NCBI GenBank assembly: GCA_964423545.1
Contig: CAYRFV010000122.1
Coordinates: 1-15,334 of the forward strand
Length of the DNA: 15,334 bases
Origin: JALOOE01 sp964423545
GTDB taxonomy: Bacteria > Chloroflexota > Anaerolineae > CG2-30-64-16
Direction of reading: 5' to 3'
A program made the position numbers and the translations under genes. Position 1 is the stretch's first letter. Each line of letters starts with the position of its first letter. Under the pieces are notes generated by a model, which was not told the origin of the DNA, ran no database searches, and saw nothing but the letters and a program-made list of their open reading frames with translations. This document shows positions 7,394 through 14,788 of this stretch, piece by piece.

Positions 7394-8755
7394 ATGATGA
7401 CCTCCACCGATCGCCTGTTCAACTTGGTCGACAACAGCGCCGATGAGATCGTCGCGCTGCTCACCGATCTGATCCGTTTCGAGACGGTCAACACCGGCGT
7501 GATGCCAACCGGCAATGAGCTGCCGCTCTGCCAGTATCTTCAGGAGCGCCTGAAGGCCGAAGGCATTGAATCACAGGTGCTGTGCTCGATGGAGAATCGC
7601 GGCAACCTGGTCGCCCGTCTGGCCGGCGACCGGGGCAGTCCAAGGCTGCTTTTCATGGGTCACACCGACGTCGTCCCGATTGAAGACCCCGCGACGTGGC
7701 GCTATCCGCCTTTCTCAGGGACCGTGTCAGAAGGCCGAGTGTGGGGTCGCGGTGCAGCCGACATGAAGGACATGGTGGCGGCGGAAGTGATGGCGCTGAT
7801 CATGCTCCGCCGAGCGCGAGTGACGCTGAAAGGAGATCTGATCCTGGCGGCCGGCGCCGACGAAGAGACGGGCGGCGAATATGGCTTCGGCTGGCTGGCG
7901 AAGCATGCGCCCGAAGCCATCATGGCCGACTACGCCATCAACGAGAGCGGCGGTGGCCCGATACCGACCCCGAATGGCCTGGTGTATACGATCAACACCG
8001 GCGAAAAGGGCCGGCTGGAAGCGCATATCACGTTGCGCGGCAAAGCGACCCACGCAGCGTCGCCGTGGCTGGGCGACAACCCTGCCTTCACGCTGGGGGA
8101 GGTGCTGCGGCGGCTGCAGGCCTGGCAGCCTGAGATCGACGTCTCAAGCGACACGTTCGCGCGTCTGCCCGCCCTGCTCGGCCGCGACGAACCGATCACG
8201 CCCGACAACGTCGATGCGCTGGCCGATCGGCTGGCGCAGGTGAGCCGCCAGCTTGGCTCCGCAGTGCGCGGTCTCTCGCGCATGACGCTGACACCGACGA
8301 TGGTGATGGGCGGCGTAAAGTCGAACAGCGTACCGGCCAGCAGCCGGTTGGTGTGCGACGTACGGACTCTCCCGCACCAGGACGAGGCGTACGTTCGGCA
8401 GCAGATCGACGGCGTTCTGGACGGCATCGAGGGCGCGACCTACGAGCTGATCTACACGGCCGAATCCAACGCTTCCCCCTATGACACGCCGCTTACCGCC
8501 GCCATACAGCGGGCAACCGCCCGCGCCGCTGGCCGCAGCGACCTGCAATGGCTGCCCAGTCTTACGACCGGCTTCACCGATTCGCGGCTCGTGCGGCCGC
8601 TCGGCATCATCACCTACGGGTTCAGCCCTGGCCATCCCGGCGCCGATCTGAACCACCCGGCTGGCGTGCATGGGGCCAATGAGTCGAGCGAAGTGGCAAC
8701 GCTGCTGTTTCGCACGAAGCTCCTCGCAGCACTGGCGCTCGACTTGCTGGAATAG
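7394..8755 (+). CDS. M20-family metallopeptidase / deacylase (ArgE/DapE-like)
   Basis: This is a 453-residue cytosolic metallohydrolase. Zinc-binding motifs are all present: GHTDVVP (H90, with D92), GRGAADMKD (bridging D123), ADEETGG (general base E157, ligand E158), NESGGG (E184) and the C-terminal HGANE (H426). The dimerisation domain inserted between them carries THAASPW (H220), which contributes to the active site in this family. Members hydrolyse amide bonds of N-acyl amino acids, dipeptides or related metabolites, and sequence alone does not choose among them. The frame is open from 7262, but that start would sit in the predicted promoter. The ATG at 7394 has AGGA 9 nt upstream; a second ATG follows at 7397. 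The gene is divergent from the dioxygenase operon. Confidence 0.92.
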   Translation: MMTSTDRLFNLVDNSADEIVALLTDLIRFETVNTGVMPTGNELPLCQYLQERLKAEGIESQVLCSMENRGNLVARLAGDRGSPRLLFMGHTDVVPIEDPATWRYPPFSGTVSEGRVWGRGAADMKDMVAAEVMALIMLRRARVTLKGDLILAAGADEETGGEYGFGWLAKHAPEAIMADYAINESGGGPIPTPNGLVYTINTGEKGRLEAHITLRGKATHAASPWLGDNPAFTLGEVLRRLQAWQPEIDVSSDTFARLPALLGRDEPITPDNVDALADRLAQVSRQLGSAVRGLSRMTLTPTMVMGGVKSNSVPASSRLVCDVRTLPHQDEAYVRQQIDGVLDGIEGATYELIYTAESNASPYDTPLTAAIQRATARAAGRSDLQWLPSLTTGFTDSRLVRPLGIITYGFSPGHPGADLNHPAGVHGANESSEVATLLFRTKLLAALALDLLE

Positions 8756-8857
8756 ATCCTGCGCGCCGCGCCACCGCACTGACGCACCTTTGCCACCGAT
8801 AAGCCCAAATTGGGATGCCGAATCCTGCGCGCCGCGCCACCGCATTGACGCACCTTT
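8756..8857. repeat. Direct repeat of 36 bp, 66-bp period, after the M20 hydrolase gene
   Basis: Two 36-bp copies (8756-8791 and 8822-8857) differ at one position (C or T in GCGCGCCGCGCCACCGCA followed by that base). The first begins immediately after the TAG stop of the M20 gene. The 30-bp spacer contains the small palindrome CCCAAATTGGG (8804-8814). No coding role is evident on either strand. It may belong to a dispersed intergenic repeat family or be the footprint of a local duplication. Confidence 0.85.
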
Positions 8858-8876
8858 CGGCACAGAATCGCGGAAA

Positions 8877-8905
8877 TTGTCATCGGAGCAGGCATGTGAT
8901 ATACA
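8877..8905 (+). promoter_or_regulatory. Predicted promoter of the lipoprotein-antiporter-PII operon
   Basis: TTGTCA (8877-8882, 5 of 6 to the -35 consensus) is followed after 17 bp by TATACA (8900-8905, 4 of 6), with an extended -10 TG at 8897-8898. The start of transcription would be near 8912, leaving about 36 nt before the ATG at 8948. The strong Shine-Dalgarno AAGGAGGG sits at 8937-8944. Confidence 0.62.
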
Positions 8906-8947
8906 GCAGCCAGAAACTAATCATCCGCACCGCGTGAAGGAGGGCCC

Positions 8948-11089
8948 ATGCGTCTCTTCCGAAGTCGAGTCCCGATCCTTGTGCTTGTTCTGCTGGCCGC
9001 TGCCGTGACGGCCGCGGCATGCTATCCCGCGCCGCCTCCGCCGCCCATCCCGGCGGGGACTGCCATTGCTGCGCCGGTGACGGCTACGGCGGTCGTGACC
9101 GCCACCGCCGCGATCACCCAGGTCATGCCGCTGACCCGCACCGCAGCCATCACGCCGACGGTGGTGGTCACCCCCACGGTGGCCCTCACCCGCACTGCAG
9201 TAGCGCCCCCGGCTGCGGCCATCACGCGAACTGCGATCGTGACTCCCACCGCAACGATCACGCGAACTGCCGTCGTGACTCCGACCGCAACGATTACCGC
9301 GACCGTGGCCGCAACCAGGACGGTCGCCACAGCCAGCGCGCCGGTGACGCGTACGGTCACGGCGCCGCCCATGCCGCCTATGCCGCCGGTGACGCCCACC
9401 GTGTCGGCACGCGTCACTGCGACCACCGCTGCGAAGCCTGCGGCCGCTGCGAAGCCTGCGGCCGCTCCGCCGCTGACGGTTGCCCTCTTGGAAAACGCCA
9501 CCTATCTCTCCGATGGCCTGCCGGGCGGCAAGGCGACGCTGAAGGACGGCGGGTTCGAGCAGTCGTCGGGACCTGGCGCGACGCAGAAGGTGACGGCGCG
9601 CACCGTCGGTCCGGTGGCGCTGGGCGATCTGAACGGTGACGGCGCCGTCGATGCCGCCGTGATTCTGGCGATCAACACCGGCGGAACGGGGACTTTCTAT
9701 GAGTTGCATGCGGTCCTCAACGACGGCGGCAGGCCGCTGAATGTCGCGCGCGCCGCCCTGGGCGACCGCATCTTCCTCAAGTCGCTCGCCATCGATCCGT
9801 CCGGCGCCATCGTCGTGCGCATGCTGACGCACGGGCCAAAGGATCCGATGTGCTGCCCGTCGGAGGAGTCGACGCAGACCTTTAGGCTCAGGGGCGATTC
9901 GCTGGCGCGCGTCCCCCCTGCGGCGCAAGCCACTGCGACCCCCGCGCAGCTCGCGCCCGCGCTGACTCTGGAGCAGCTCAAGAACGGCACGTATCTATCT
10001 GAGTACGTGTCCGGCGGCAAGGTCACCCTCAAAGACGGCAAGTACGAGGGTTCGACCGGCAGCGGCGCGACCCAGAAGGTGACCGTCGTGCTGGTCGAGC
10101 CGGTGGCGTTGGGCGATCTGAATGGCGACCCCGTGGGCGATGCGGCTGTCATCCTGGCCACCAACGCCGGTGGCAGCGGCGTTTTCTACGACCTGCACGC
10201 AGTCCTCAACGAGGGCGGCAAGCCTGTGGACCACGCGTACGTACTCCTCGGCGACCGCGTGCAGATCAAGAGGCTCGAGATCAAGGACACTGCGATCACG
10301 GTGTCGATGCTGGCGCATGGGCCGAACGATCCGATGTGTTGTCCGACCCAGGCCGTGACGCAGACTTACAAGCTTCAGGGCGACGAGCTGGCCCTCGTGC
10401 CGGTCTCGAAGCCGCCGACGATCGCCCTGGCCGTTGCCATGTCGATGTCGCGCACCATCACCCTTGTGACGCCAGCCGAAGGGCAGGCAATCAAGAGCGG
10501 CGGTGAGATCACCGGCACGGTCTCGGTCACGCCGTTCGAGAAAAACCTGACCTACCGCGTCTATGCCGCTGGCTCGGGACAGGTGATCGGCAGCGGCGCG
10601 CTCCAGGTGAAGGGCGAGCAGGGGCGGCCCGGCGTCTTCGCCGGCCCGATCCAGTTCGCGCCCAGCCGGGAACAGGCGGGCCGCCTCGAAGTCGTTGACA
10701 TCGACGCGGCCACTGGCAAGACCTTCGCGCGCGCCGCAGTCAACGTGAGTTTCGGTCAGGCGGTCAAGCCGTTCAGCGGGAAGCCGCGCACGATCACCGT
10801 GACGCTGCCGCTCCCCGGCGCGGAAGTGAGCAACCTCTCGCCGCTCCAGGGCGCGACCAGCCTCACGCCGTTCGAAAACAACCTGGCGTACCGGGTTTAT
10901 CAGAAGGATCAACTGGTCGGCTCGGGCCCGATCCTGGTGCGGGGCGAGATGGGCGGTCCCGGCGTCTTTGATGCCAGGGTCGAGTTCAGCGCGCCGGCGC
11001 CGGGGCCGGCCAGAATACAAGTTTTCGATCAGGATGCGGCGACCGGCTTCGTCATCGCCGAGACGTGGGTGGACGTGATCGCGAAGTAG
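8948..11089 (+). CDS. Probable lipoprotein with Thr-rich stalk, duplicated Cys-Cys domain and two Gmad2 domains
   Basis: This is a 713-residue exported protein. The N-terminus is basic then hydrophobic (RLFRSRVPILVLVLL) and ends TAAAC, giving a relaxed lipobox with Cys at 25; position -3 is Ala rather than Leu. Residues ~40-172 are a Thr/Ala/Val/Pro stalk. Two homologous ~145-residue domains follow (~176-322 and ~340-485). They share a YLS opening, GATQKVT, VALGDLNGD, GDR, and a nearly identical HGPxDPMCCP motif (Cys302/303 and Cys464/465). The first has a calcium-loop-like pattern DLNGDGAVD; in the second the key Gly is Pro. I recognise the domain type as recurrent in Chloroflexota-like genomes but know no function for it. 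Two Gmad2-like Ig domains end the protein (~503-602, ~614-711), each with TPFExNLxYRVY and a GPGVF- or RPGVF-like turn. AAGGAGGG precedes the ATG. The antiporter gene starts 10 nt downstream, so an envelope role linked to that transporter is inferred. Confidence 0.85.
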   Translation: MRLFRSRVPILVLVLLAAAVTAAACYPAPPPPPIPAGTAIAAPVTATAVVTATAAITQVMPLTRTAAITPTVVVTPTVALTRTAVAPPAAAITRTAIVTPTATITRTAVVTPTATITATVAATRTVATASAPVTRTVTAPPMPPMPPVTPTVSARVTATTAAKPAAAAKPAAAPPLTVALLENATYLSDGLPGGKATLKDGGFEQSSGPGATQKVTARTVGPVALGDLNGDGAVDAAVILAINTGGTGTFYELHAVLNDGGRPLNVARAALGDRIFLKSLAIDPSGAIVVRMLTHGPKDPMCCPSEESTQTFRLRGDSLARVPPAAQATATPAQLAPALTLEQLKNGTYLSEYVSGGKVTLKDGKYEGSTGSGATQKVTVVLVEPVALGDLNGDPVGDAAVILATNAGGSGVFYDLHAVLNEGGKPVDHAYVLLGDRVQIKRLEIKDTAITVSMLAHGPNDPMCCPTQAVTQTYKLQGDELALVPVSKPPTIALAVAMSMSRTITLVTPAEGQAIKSGGEITGTVSVTPFEKNLTYRVYAAGSGQVIGSGALQVKGEQGRPGVFAGPIQFAPSREQAGRLEVVDIDAATGKTFARAAVNVSFGQAVKPFSGKPRTITVTLPLPGAEVSNLSPLQGATSLTPFENNLAYRVYQKDQLVGSGPILVRGEMGGPGVFDARVEFSAPAPGPARIQVFDQDAATGFVIAETWVDVIAK
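9221..9292 (+). repeat. 36-bp tandem repeat, two copies, in the lipoprotein stalk
   Basis: Two near-identical 36-bp units (9221-9256, 9257-9292) beginning ATCACGCGAACTGC encode ITRTAxVTPTAT twice in the Thr-rich stalk. Differences are confined to three bases. In-frame length change by recombination or slippage is possible. Confidence 0.88.
9428..9463 (+). repeat. 18-bp perfect tandem repeat at the end of the lipoprotein stalk
   Basis: GCTGCGAAGCCTGCGGCC occurs twice without mismatch (9428-9445, 9446-9463) and encodes AAKPAA twice, just before the first globular domain. The only lysines of the stalk lie here. Confidence 0.88.
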
Positions 11090-11099
11090 GGTGTGAGGC

Positions 11100-12311
11100 G
11101 TGATTGAGTTCCTGCAACTGGCGCTCAGCCTGGCGGTCATCATCACGGCGGCAAAGGCGGGCGGATGGATCGCCGTCCGCCTGCGCCTGCCGGCGGTGTT
11201 GGGAGAGCTGTTGGTCGGGGTGGTGCTCGGCCCGTCGGTCATCGATCTGCTCGACGCAGCGTTTGTTGTCGACTCCGGCCTTCTGGAACACGAAATCTAC
11301 GACCTGGCCGAGATCGGCGTCATCCTGCTGATGTTCATCGCAGGACTCGAGATCGACCTGGGCGAGATGCGCCGGGCCGGCCGCGTCGCCGTCCTAGGCG
11401 GACTGCTCGGCGTGGCCGTTCCGCTCGTCATGGGCAGCCTGGCGGTGCTGCCGTTCGGCTACCAGGGCAGCGAGGCGGTCTTCATCGGCATCATCCTGAC
11501 GGCAACCAGCGTCAGCATCTCGGCGCAGACACTGCTGGAATTGGGCGTCCTGCGGACGCGCGAGGGGATCGCCATGCTGGGCGCGGCGATCGTGGACGAT
11601 GTCGTGGTGATCCTGTTGCTGTCCATCTTCCTCGCGCTCACGCAGGCCGCGGGTGGCGCTGCGAGCGTCGCCCTCGTATTCGCCAGGATGCTCATCTACC
11701 TTGGGCTGGCCAGCGGCATCGGCTGGCTCCTGCTGCCGCGCCTGGCGCGTTGGGTCGATGAGCAGCCGATTAGCCAGGGATTGACCGCGCTGGCCGTCGT
11801 TAGCGCGCTGCTCTTCGCATGGGCCGCCGAGGCGATCGGCGGGCTGGCCCCGATCACCGGCGCGTTCATTGCCGGGGTGTGCCTGGCGAACAGCCCGCTG
11901 CGCCACAAGCTGGAGGCCAAGGTTCACACCCTGGCCTATGGTTTCTTTGTCCCGATCTTCTTCGTCAGCATCGGATTGCACACCAACGTGCGCGGCATTG
12001 CGGCCGCCGGGCTGCTCGTGTTGGCCGTCCTCTTCGTAGTTGCTGTCGTGTCGAAGATCCTTGGTGCGGGGGTGGGCGCCTGGCTGGGTGGCTACTCCAG
12101 GGGAGAAGCGCTTCGGGTCGGGATCGGCATGGTCTCGCGCGGCGAAGTCGGCCTGATTGTGGCGACCACCGGCGTCGCACAGGGCATGATCCCGAAAGAG
12201 ATCTTCTCGATTGTGGTGATCCTGGTTCTACTCACCACGCTCGTCACGCCGCTGATGCTGCGGGCGGTGTTCGCGCCCGCCGGCGACGCGCGTTCGAGTG
12301 CGGCAGTCTAG
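11100..12311 (+). CDS. CPA2-family cation:proton antiporter, membrane domain only
   Basis: This 403-residue membrane protein matches the Na+/H+ exchanger domain (PF00999) of the CPA2 group. Visible landmarks are the first-helix signature PAVLGELLVGVVLGPSVIDL (31-50), GLEIDLGEM after the third helix, the unwound-helix motif TATSVSIS (134-141), the ion-site pair D166-D167 in AAIVDDVVVI, PITGAFIAGVCLANS, VPIFFVSIGL and the MVSRGEVGLIVA segment. A DD pair resembles NapA-type antiporters rather than the QD of KefB/KefC, suggesting electrogenic Na+/H+ exchange; this is inference. The protein ends shortly after the last helix, with no TrkA-N/RCK domain. The start is GTG at 11100, the most upstream possible because an in-frame TGA lies at 11094-11096. 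The spacing to GAGG is unusually short. It lies 10 nt after the lipoprotein gene and 11 nt before the PII-like gene. Confidence 0.93.
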   Translation: MIEFLQLALSLAVIITAAKAGGWIAVRLRLPAVLGELLVGVVLGPSVIDLLDAAFVVDSGLLEHEIYDLAEIGVILLMFIAGLEIDLGEMRRAGRVAVLGGLLGVAVPLVMGSLAVLPFGYQGSEAVFIGIILTATSVSISAQTLLELGVLRTREGIAMLGAAIVDDVVVILLLSIFLALTQAAGGAASVALVFARMLIYLGLASGIGWLLLPRLARWVDEQPISQGLTALAVVSALLFAWAAEAIGGLAPITGAFIAGVCLANSPLRHKLEAKVHTLAYGFFVPIFFVSIGLHTNVRGIAAAGLLVLAVLFVVAVVSKILGAGVGAWLGGYSRGEALRVGIGMVSRGEVGLIVATTGVAQGMIPKEIFSIVVILVLLTTLVTPLMLRAVFAPAGDARSSAAV

Positions 12312-12322
12312 GGGAGGGCATG

Positions 12323-12679
12323 ATGGCGAACCTGATCGCACTGGTGCTGGTGAACGAGTCGTTGTGCGACGAGGTGATCCGGGCGTGGGAGCGCGCCGGA
12401 GTGCCCGGCCTGACGATCGTGGAAAGCTATGGCATGCGCCACGTGCAGCGCCGGCAGGACGTGCGCGATGATCTGCCTATCTTCCCCTCCCTGCGCGGCC
12501 TGATGGAAGGAGACGAGATCAGCCATCGGATGCTCCTCAGCGTGGTGCCCGATGGATTCGACGTGGATGGGCTGATCGAGCGCACCGAGGCGATCACTGG
12601 CGACCTCGACGCGCCCGACAGCGGATTTCTCTTCGTGACCCCCGTCACGCGCGTGCGCGGCCTGCGCGGCAAAGGGTGA
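12323..12679 (+). CDS. PII-like signalling protein paired with the antiporter
   Basis: This is a 118-residue cytosolic protein with the beta-alpha-beta-beta-alpha-beta order of the PII/GlnB ferredoxin-like fold. Strand 1 is LIALVLVN, helix 1 about 12-25, strand 2 LTIVESYGM, strand 3 MLLSVVP, helix 2 about 82-92, and strand 4 SGFLFVTPVTRVRGL, which corresponds to the GkIFVxPV end of classical PII. The T-loop region (~37-66) is Arg/Asp-rich with DDLPIFPSLRGL instead of the canonical uridylylated loop, so this is not GlnB/GlnK but one of the PII-like transporter regulators. Ligand and effect are unknown. GGAGG at 12313-12317 is 5 nt before the ATG at 12323 but only 2 nt before the ATG at 12320, so I chose 12323. 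The frame is open further upstream inside the antiporter gene, but that part is not translated plausibly. Confidence 0.8.
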   Translation: MANLIALVLVNESLCDEVIRAWERAGVPGLTIVESYGMRHVQRRQDVRDDLPIFPSLRGLMEGDEISHRMLLSVVPDGFDVDGLIERTEAITGDLDAPDSGFLFVTPVTRVRGLRGKG

Positions 12680-12688
12680 GCACAGTCC

Positions 12689-12714
12689 CGGGCCGGCGCG
12701 CTCTATCCGGCCCG
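12689..12714. terminator. Possible hairpin between convergent genes
   Basis: An 8-bp perfect stem (CGGGCCGG at 12689-12696 with CCGGCCCG at 12707-12714) with a 10-nt loop spans the 23-nt gap between the PII-like gene and the end of the DUF5107 gene. No T-tract follows on either strand, so it is at best a weak or factor-dependent terminator. Confidence 0.3.
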
Positions 12715-14724
12715 CATCCTGAAATCCAGGTGCTCAGGCACGGGGAACTCACTGCGCACGCGAGCGCGCAGCGCATCGTCGACCTCCGCGCCCTCCATCC
12801 GGCTCAGCCTCAACTCGTGGTAGCGGAACCACAGTTCCGACAGCGATAGCTCGCCCTCGCGCAAATCGTCCACCTCCACGCGCGCGAGGAACAGCGGCTC
12901 CACGCGCGCCAGGTCACCGACGGCCAATGCGGCCTGTCCCTCCAGCAGCCGGATGCGTCCAGCCGCGTACACCTGCGCAGGCAGCACCGCCAGCAGATCG
13001 AGCCAATCCTGCGGCCGATCGGTTTCGAGAAGTGCGCGGCCGCACTCGACCGCCAGCGGCAGCAGGTCGGGACGCAGCCGCAGCGCGGCAAGGTACGCAT
13101 CAGCTGCGATCTCCCGCTGGCCAGCTTCGAGAGCGAGCAGTGCCAGGTTGCGCATCGCCCATGGAGTCTCGGCCCTGGCGAGCGAGCGCCGATAGGCGGC
13201 GCGCGCCGCTTCGGCGTCTCCCGCGTTCTGGCGCATCACGCCGAGATGCCACCAAGCCAGCCAGCTCGCCTCGCGCCCTGACGCCAGGGCATCGTCCAGC
13301 AGCATGCGCCAGGCGTCATCGATGACCAGCCCGCGCGGCTCAGCAGACGGCGCACCTGCGGCCAGAACTCCCTCGCGCAGCAGGCTGAGCCATGGCGCCT
13401 GTTCCGGTCCCAGCGACGCGTCATCGAAGACCAGGCCGGCGCCGTAGGCCGGAGGTTGGCCCGCAGCGGCGCGGCGCAGCCGTTCCAGTGCGCCCCAGCC
13501 CGATCCTCGCTGCACGATCGCGGCGGGCGGCCGGTCAGCCCAGGCGCTGCTGCGGATATGTTCCGCGTTCAGCGCGTCATACCGGATCAGGCGTCCCAGG
13601 GCATTCTCGGCCGCGGCGCGGGCTGCCGTCCAATCGCTGCCGTGGATCGCCTCCGCCTCCGGCCGTGCGTCCAGCAGTCCGTACGCCTCCAGCCACGACC
13701 ACTCTGCATGCTCCGGCATCACGACGTACTGCATCTGTGTGGGAGCAAGGCCGGCCTGGATCTCGATATAGGTGCTGCCGCCGCTCGAAAGGAACTCCTG
13801 CCACTTCCGACCTCCCGGACCCATGCCCCAGGCGAACATCTTTCGCCCGCGCAGCCGACCTGGGGAAGCCTGCGCCAGGCCGCAGCCGTCCCGGTCGAGC
13901 GCCGCAATCCAGGGCCGCGCGGTGTCGGCGATGCGGAAGAAGATGCTCGCGGAGGATCGGAGGTTTTGCGCATAGGTGATGTCCACTCCATCGGCTATCG
14001 GCACGGACATCTCCGTCACGCCGCCAGTGCTCCCATGCCCGTAAGCCGAATCGGCGGGCGCCACGACGCGGGTGCCGTCCGTCTCGGGCACGGCGATGTT
14101 CGACCACCAGTACATCGGGATGACCTGGTCGTGCGGGTTGGTGATGCGCACTCGCACGAAGAGCAGTGGCGACCCATCGGGCAGGTAGGCGTCGATTTGG
14201 AACGGCACGCGGCGGATGCGCTCCCACTCATAGAGGCGGAGAATGGGCATCCCGTCGGGTCCTTCAACGCGGGCGGCGAAGATGGGCGCGCAGGTGAATG
14301 GTGAATGGCCGATCACACCGATGTTCCACTCCACGCCGCCGCTGAACCAGGCGTTGCGGAGTGCGAGATTTGCCGGCTGGAACACCGGGTTGACGGAGAG
14401 CAGCTCGCGGCCGGTGGGCTTGTGCAGCAGCGACCACAGCCTGCCGCCCAACTCCAGCAGAAACGTCGCTCGGAGAACCTCATTCTCCAGCACCGCGGTG
14501 CGAAACGCACGCGGGCGCCGCTGCCGATCGTAGCCGTCCTGGATCGTGTAGGGCAGGACGGTGCGCGGGTGGCCCCACAGGATCGACTCCCGCATCTCGG
14601 GCGGCAACCCAGGCATCTCGGCCATGATCTGGACATCGCGCACGGGCCGAAAGGGCGGAAGCGGGTTCTCGGGGCCAAGCTCAGCGCCCGGCATGGTGAT
14701 GGTCGCGATCCGCAGTTCGCTCAT
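12703..14724 (-). CDS. DUF5107 domain protein with C-terminal TPR repeats
   Basis: This is a 673-residue protein, apparently cytosolic (no signal peptide). Residues ~30-340 match DUF5107, a beta-rich domain with features of the galactose-mutarotase-like fold: ELGGRLWSLLHKPTGREL, NPVFQPANLALRNAWFSGGV, EWNIGVIGHSPFTC, YWWSNIAVPET and RGRKMFAWGMGPGGRKWQEF. Residues ~485-585 form TPR-like helical pairs (WLAWWHLGVMRQNAGDAEAA, then WAMRNLALLALEAGQREIAA). DUF5107-TPR proteins often occur near carbohydrate-degrading genes and are suspected to handle sugars or glycosides; no activity is established that I can cite. The frame extends to a GTG at 14751, but the ATG at 14724 gives the usual family opening and is preferred; its Shine-Dalgarno is weak. 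It lies 64 nt downstream of the aminotransferase gene and is probably co-transcribed with it. Confidence 0.87.
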   Translation of the reverse strand: MSELRIATITMPGAELGPENPLPPFRPVRDVQIMAEMPGLPPEMRESILWGHPRTVLPYTIQDGYDRQRRPRAFRTAVLENEVLRATFLLELGGRLWSLLHKPTGRELLSVNPVFQPANLALRNAWFSGGVEWNIGVIGHSPFTCAPIFAARVEGPDGMPILRLYEWERIRRVPFQIDAYLPDGSPLLFVRVRITNPHDQVIPMYWWSNIAVPETDGTRVVAPADSAYGHGSTGGVTEMSVPIADGVDITYAQNLRSSASIFFRIADTARPWIAALDRDGCGLAQASPGRLRGRKMFAWGMGPGGRKWQEFLSSGGSTYIEIQAGLAPTQMQYVVMPEHAEWSWLEAYGLLDARPEAEAIHGSDWTAARAAAENALGRLIRYDALNAEHIRSSAWADRPPAAIVQRGSGWGALERLRRAAAGQPPAYGAGLVFDDASLGPEQAPWLSLLREGVLAAGAPSAEPRGLVIDDAWRMLLDDALASGREASWLAWWHLGVMRQNAGDAEAARAAYRRSLARAETPWAMRNLALLALEAGQREIAADAYLAALRLRPDLLPLAVECGRALLETDRPQDWLDLLAVLPAQVYAAGRIRLLEGQAALAVGDLARVEPLFLARVEVDDLREGELSLSELWFRYHELRLSRMEGAEVDDALRARVRSEFPVPEHLDFRMRAG

Positions 14725-14788
14725 CTTGAGTGCCTGATTTCCTATCAGCACAGCGCGAGACCCGGGCCTGCGGGATGGCGCAGCGCTG

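Noticed and set aside
8756..8857. Minimal CRISPR array (36-bp repeats, 30-bp spacer)
   Set aside because: There are only two repeats and one spacer, the repeat is extremely GC-rich with no typical terminal motif, and no cas genes are in the window. It is reported as a direct repeat instead.
8921..11242. Long minus-strand open frames opposite the lipoprotein gene (335 and 415 codons)
   Set aside because: They show low-complexity Arg/Gly/His composition, and the plus-strand gene has clear domains and a signal sequence. These are shadows.
11819..12322. N-terminal extension of the PII-like gene into the antiporter gene
   Set aside because: The extra ~168 residues are Arg/Gly-rich antiporter shadow, and a clear ribosome binding site precedes the ATG at 12323.
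13392..14304. Plus-strand open frames opposite the DUF5107 gene
   Set aside because: These are Arg/Pro/Ala-rich shadows without start signals, and the minus strand carries a well-conserved protein.
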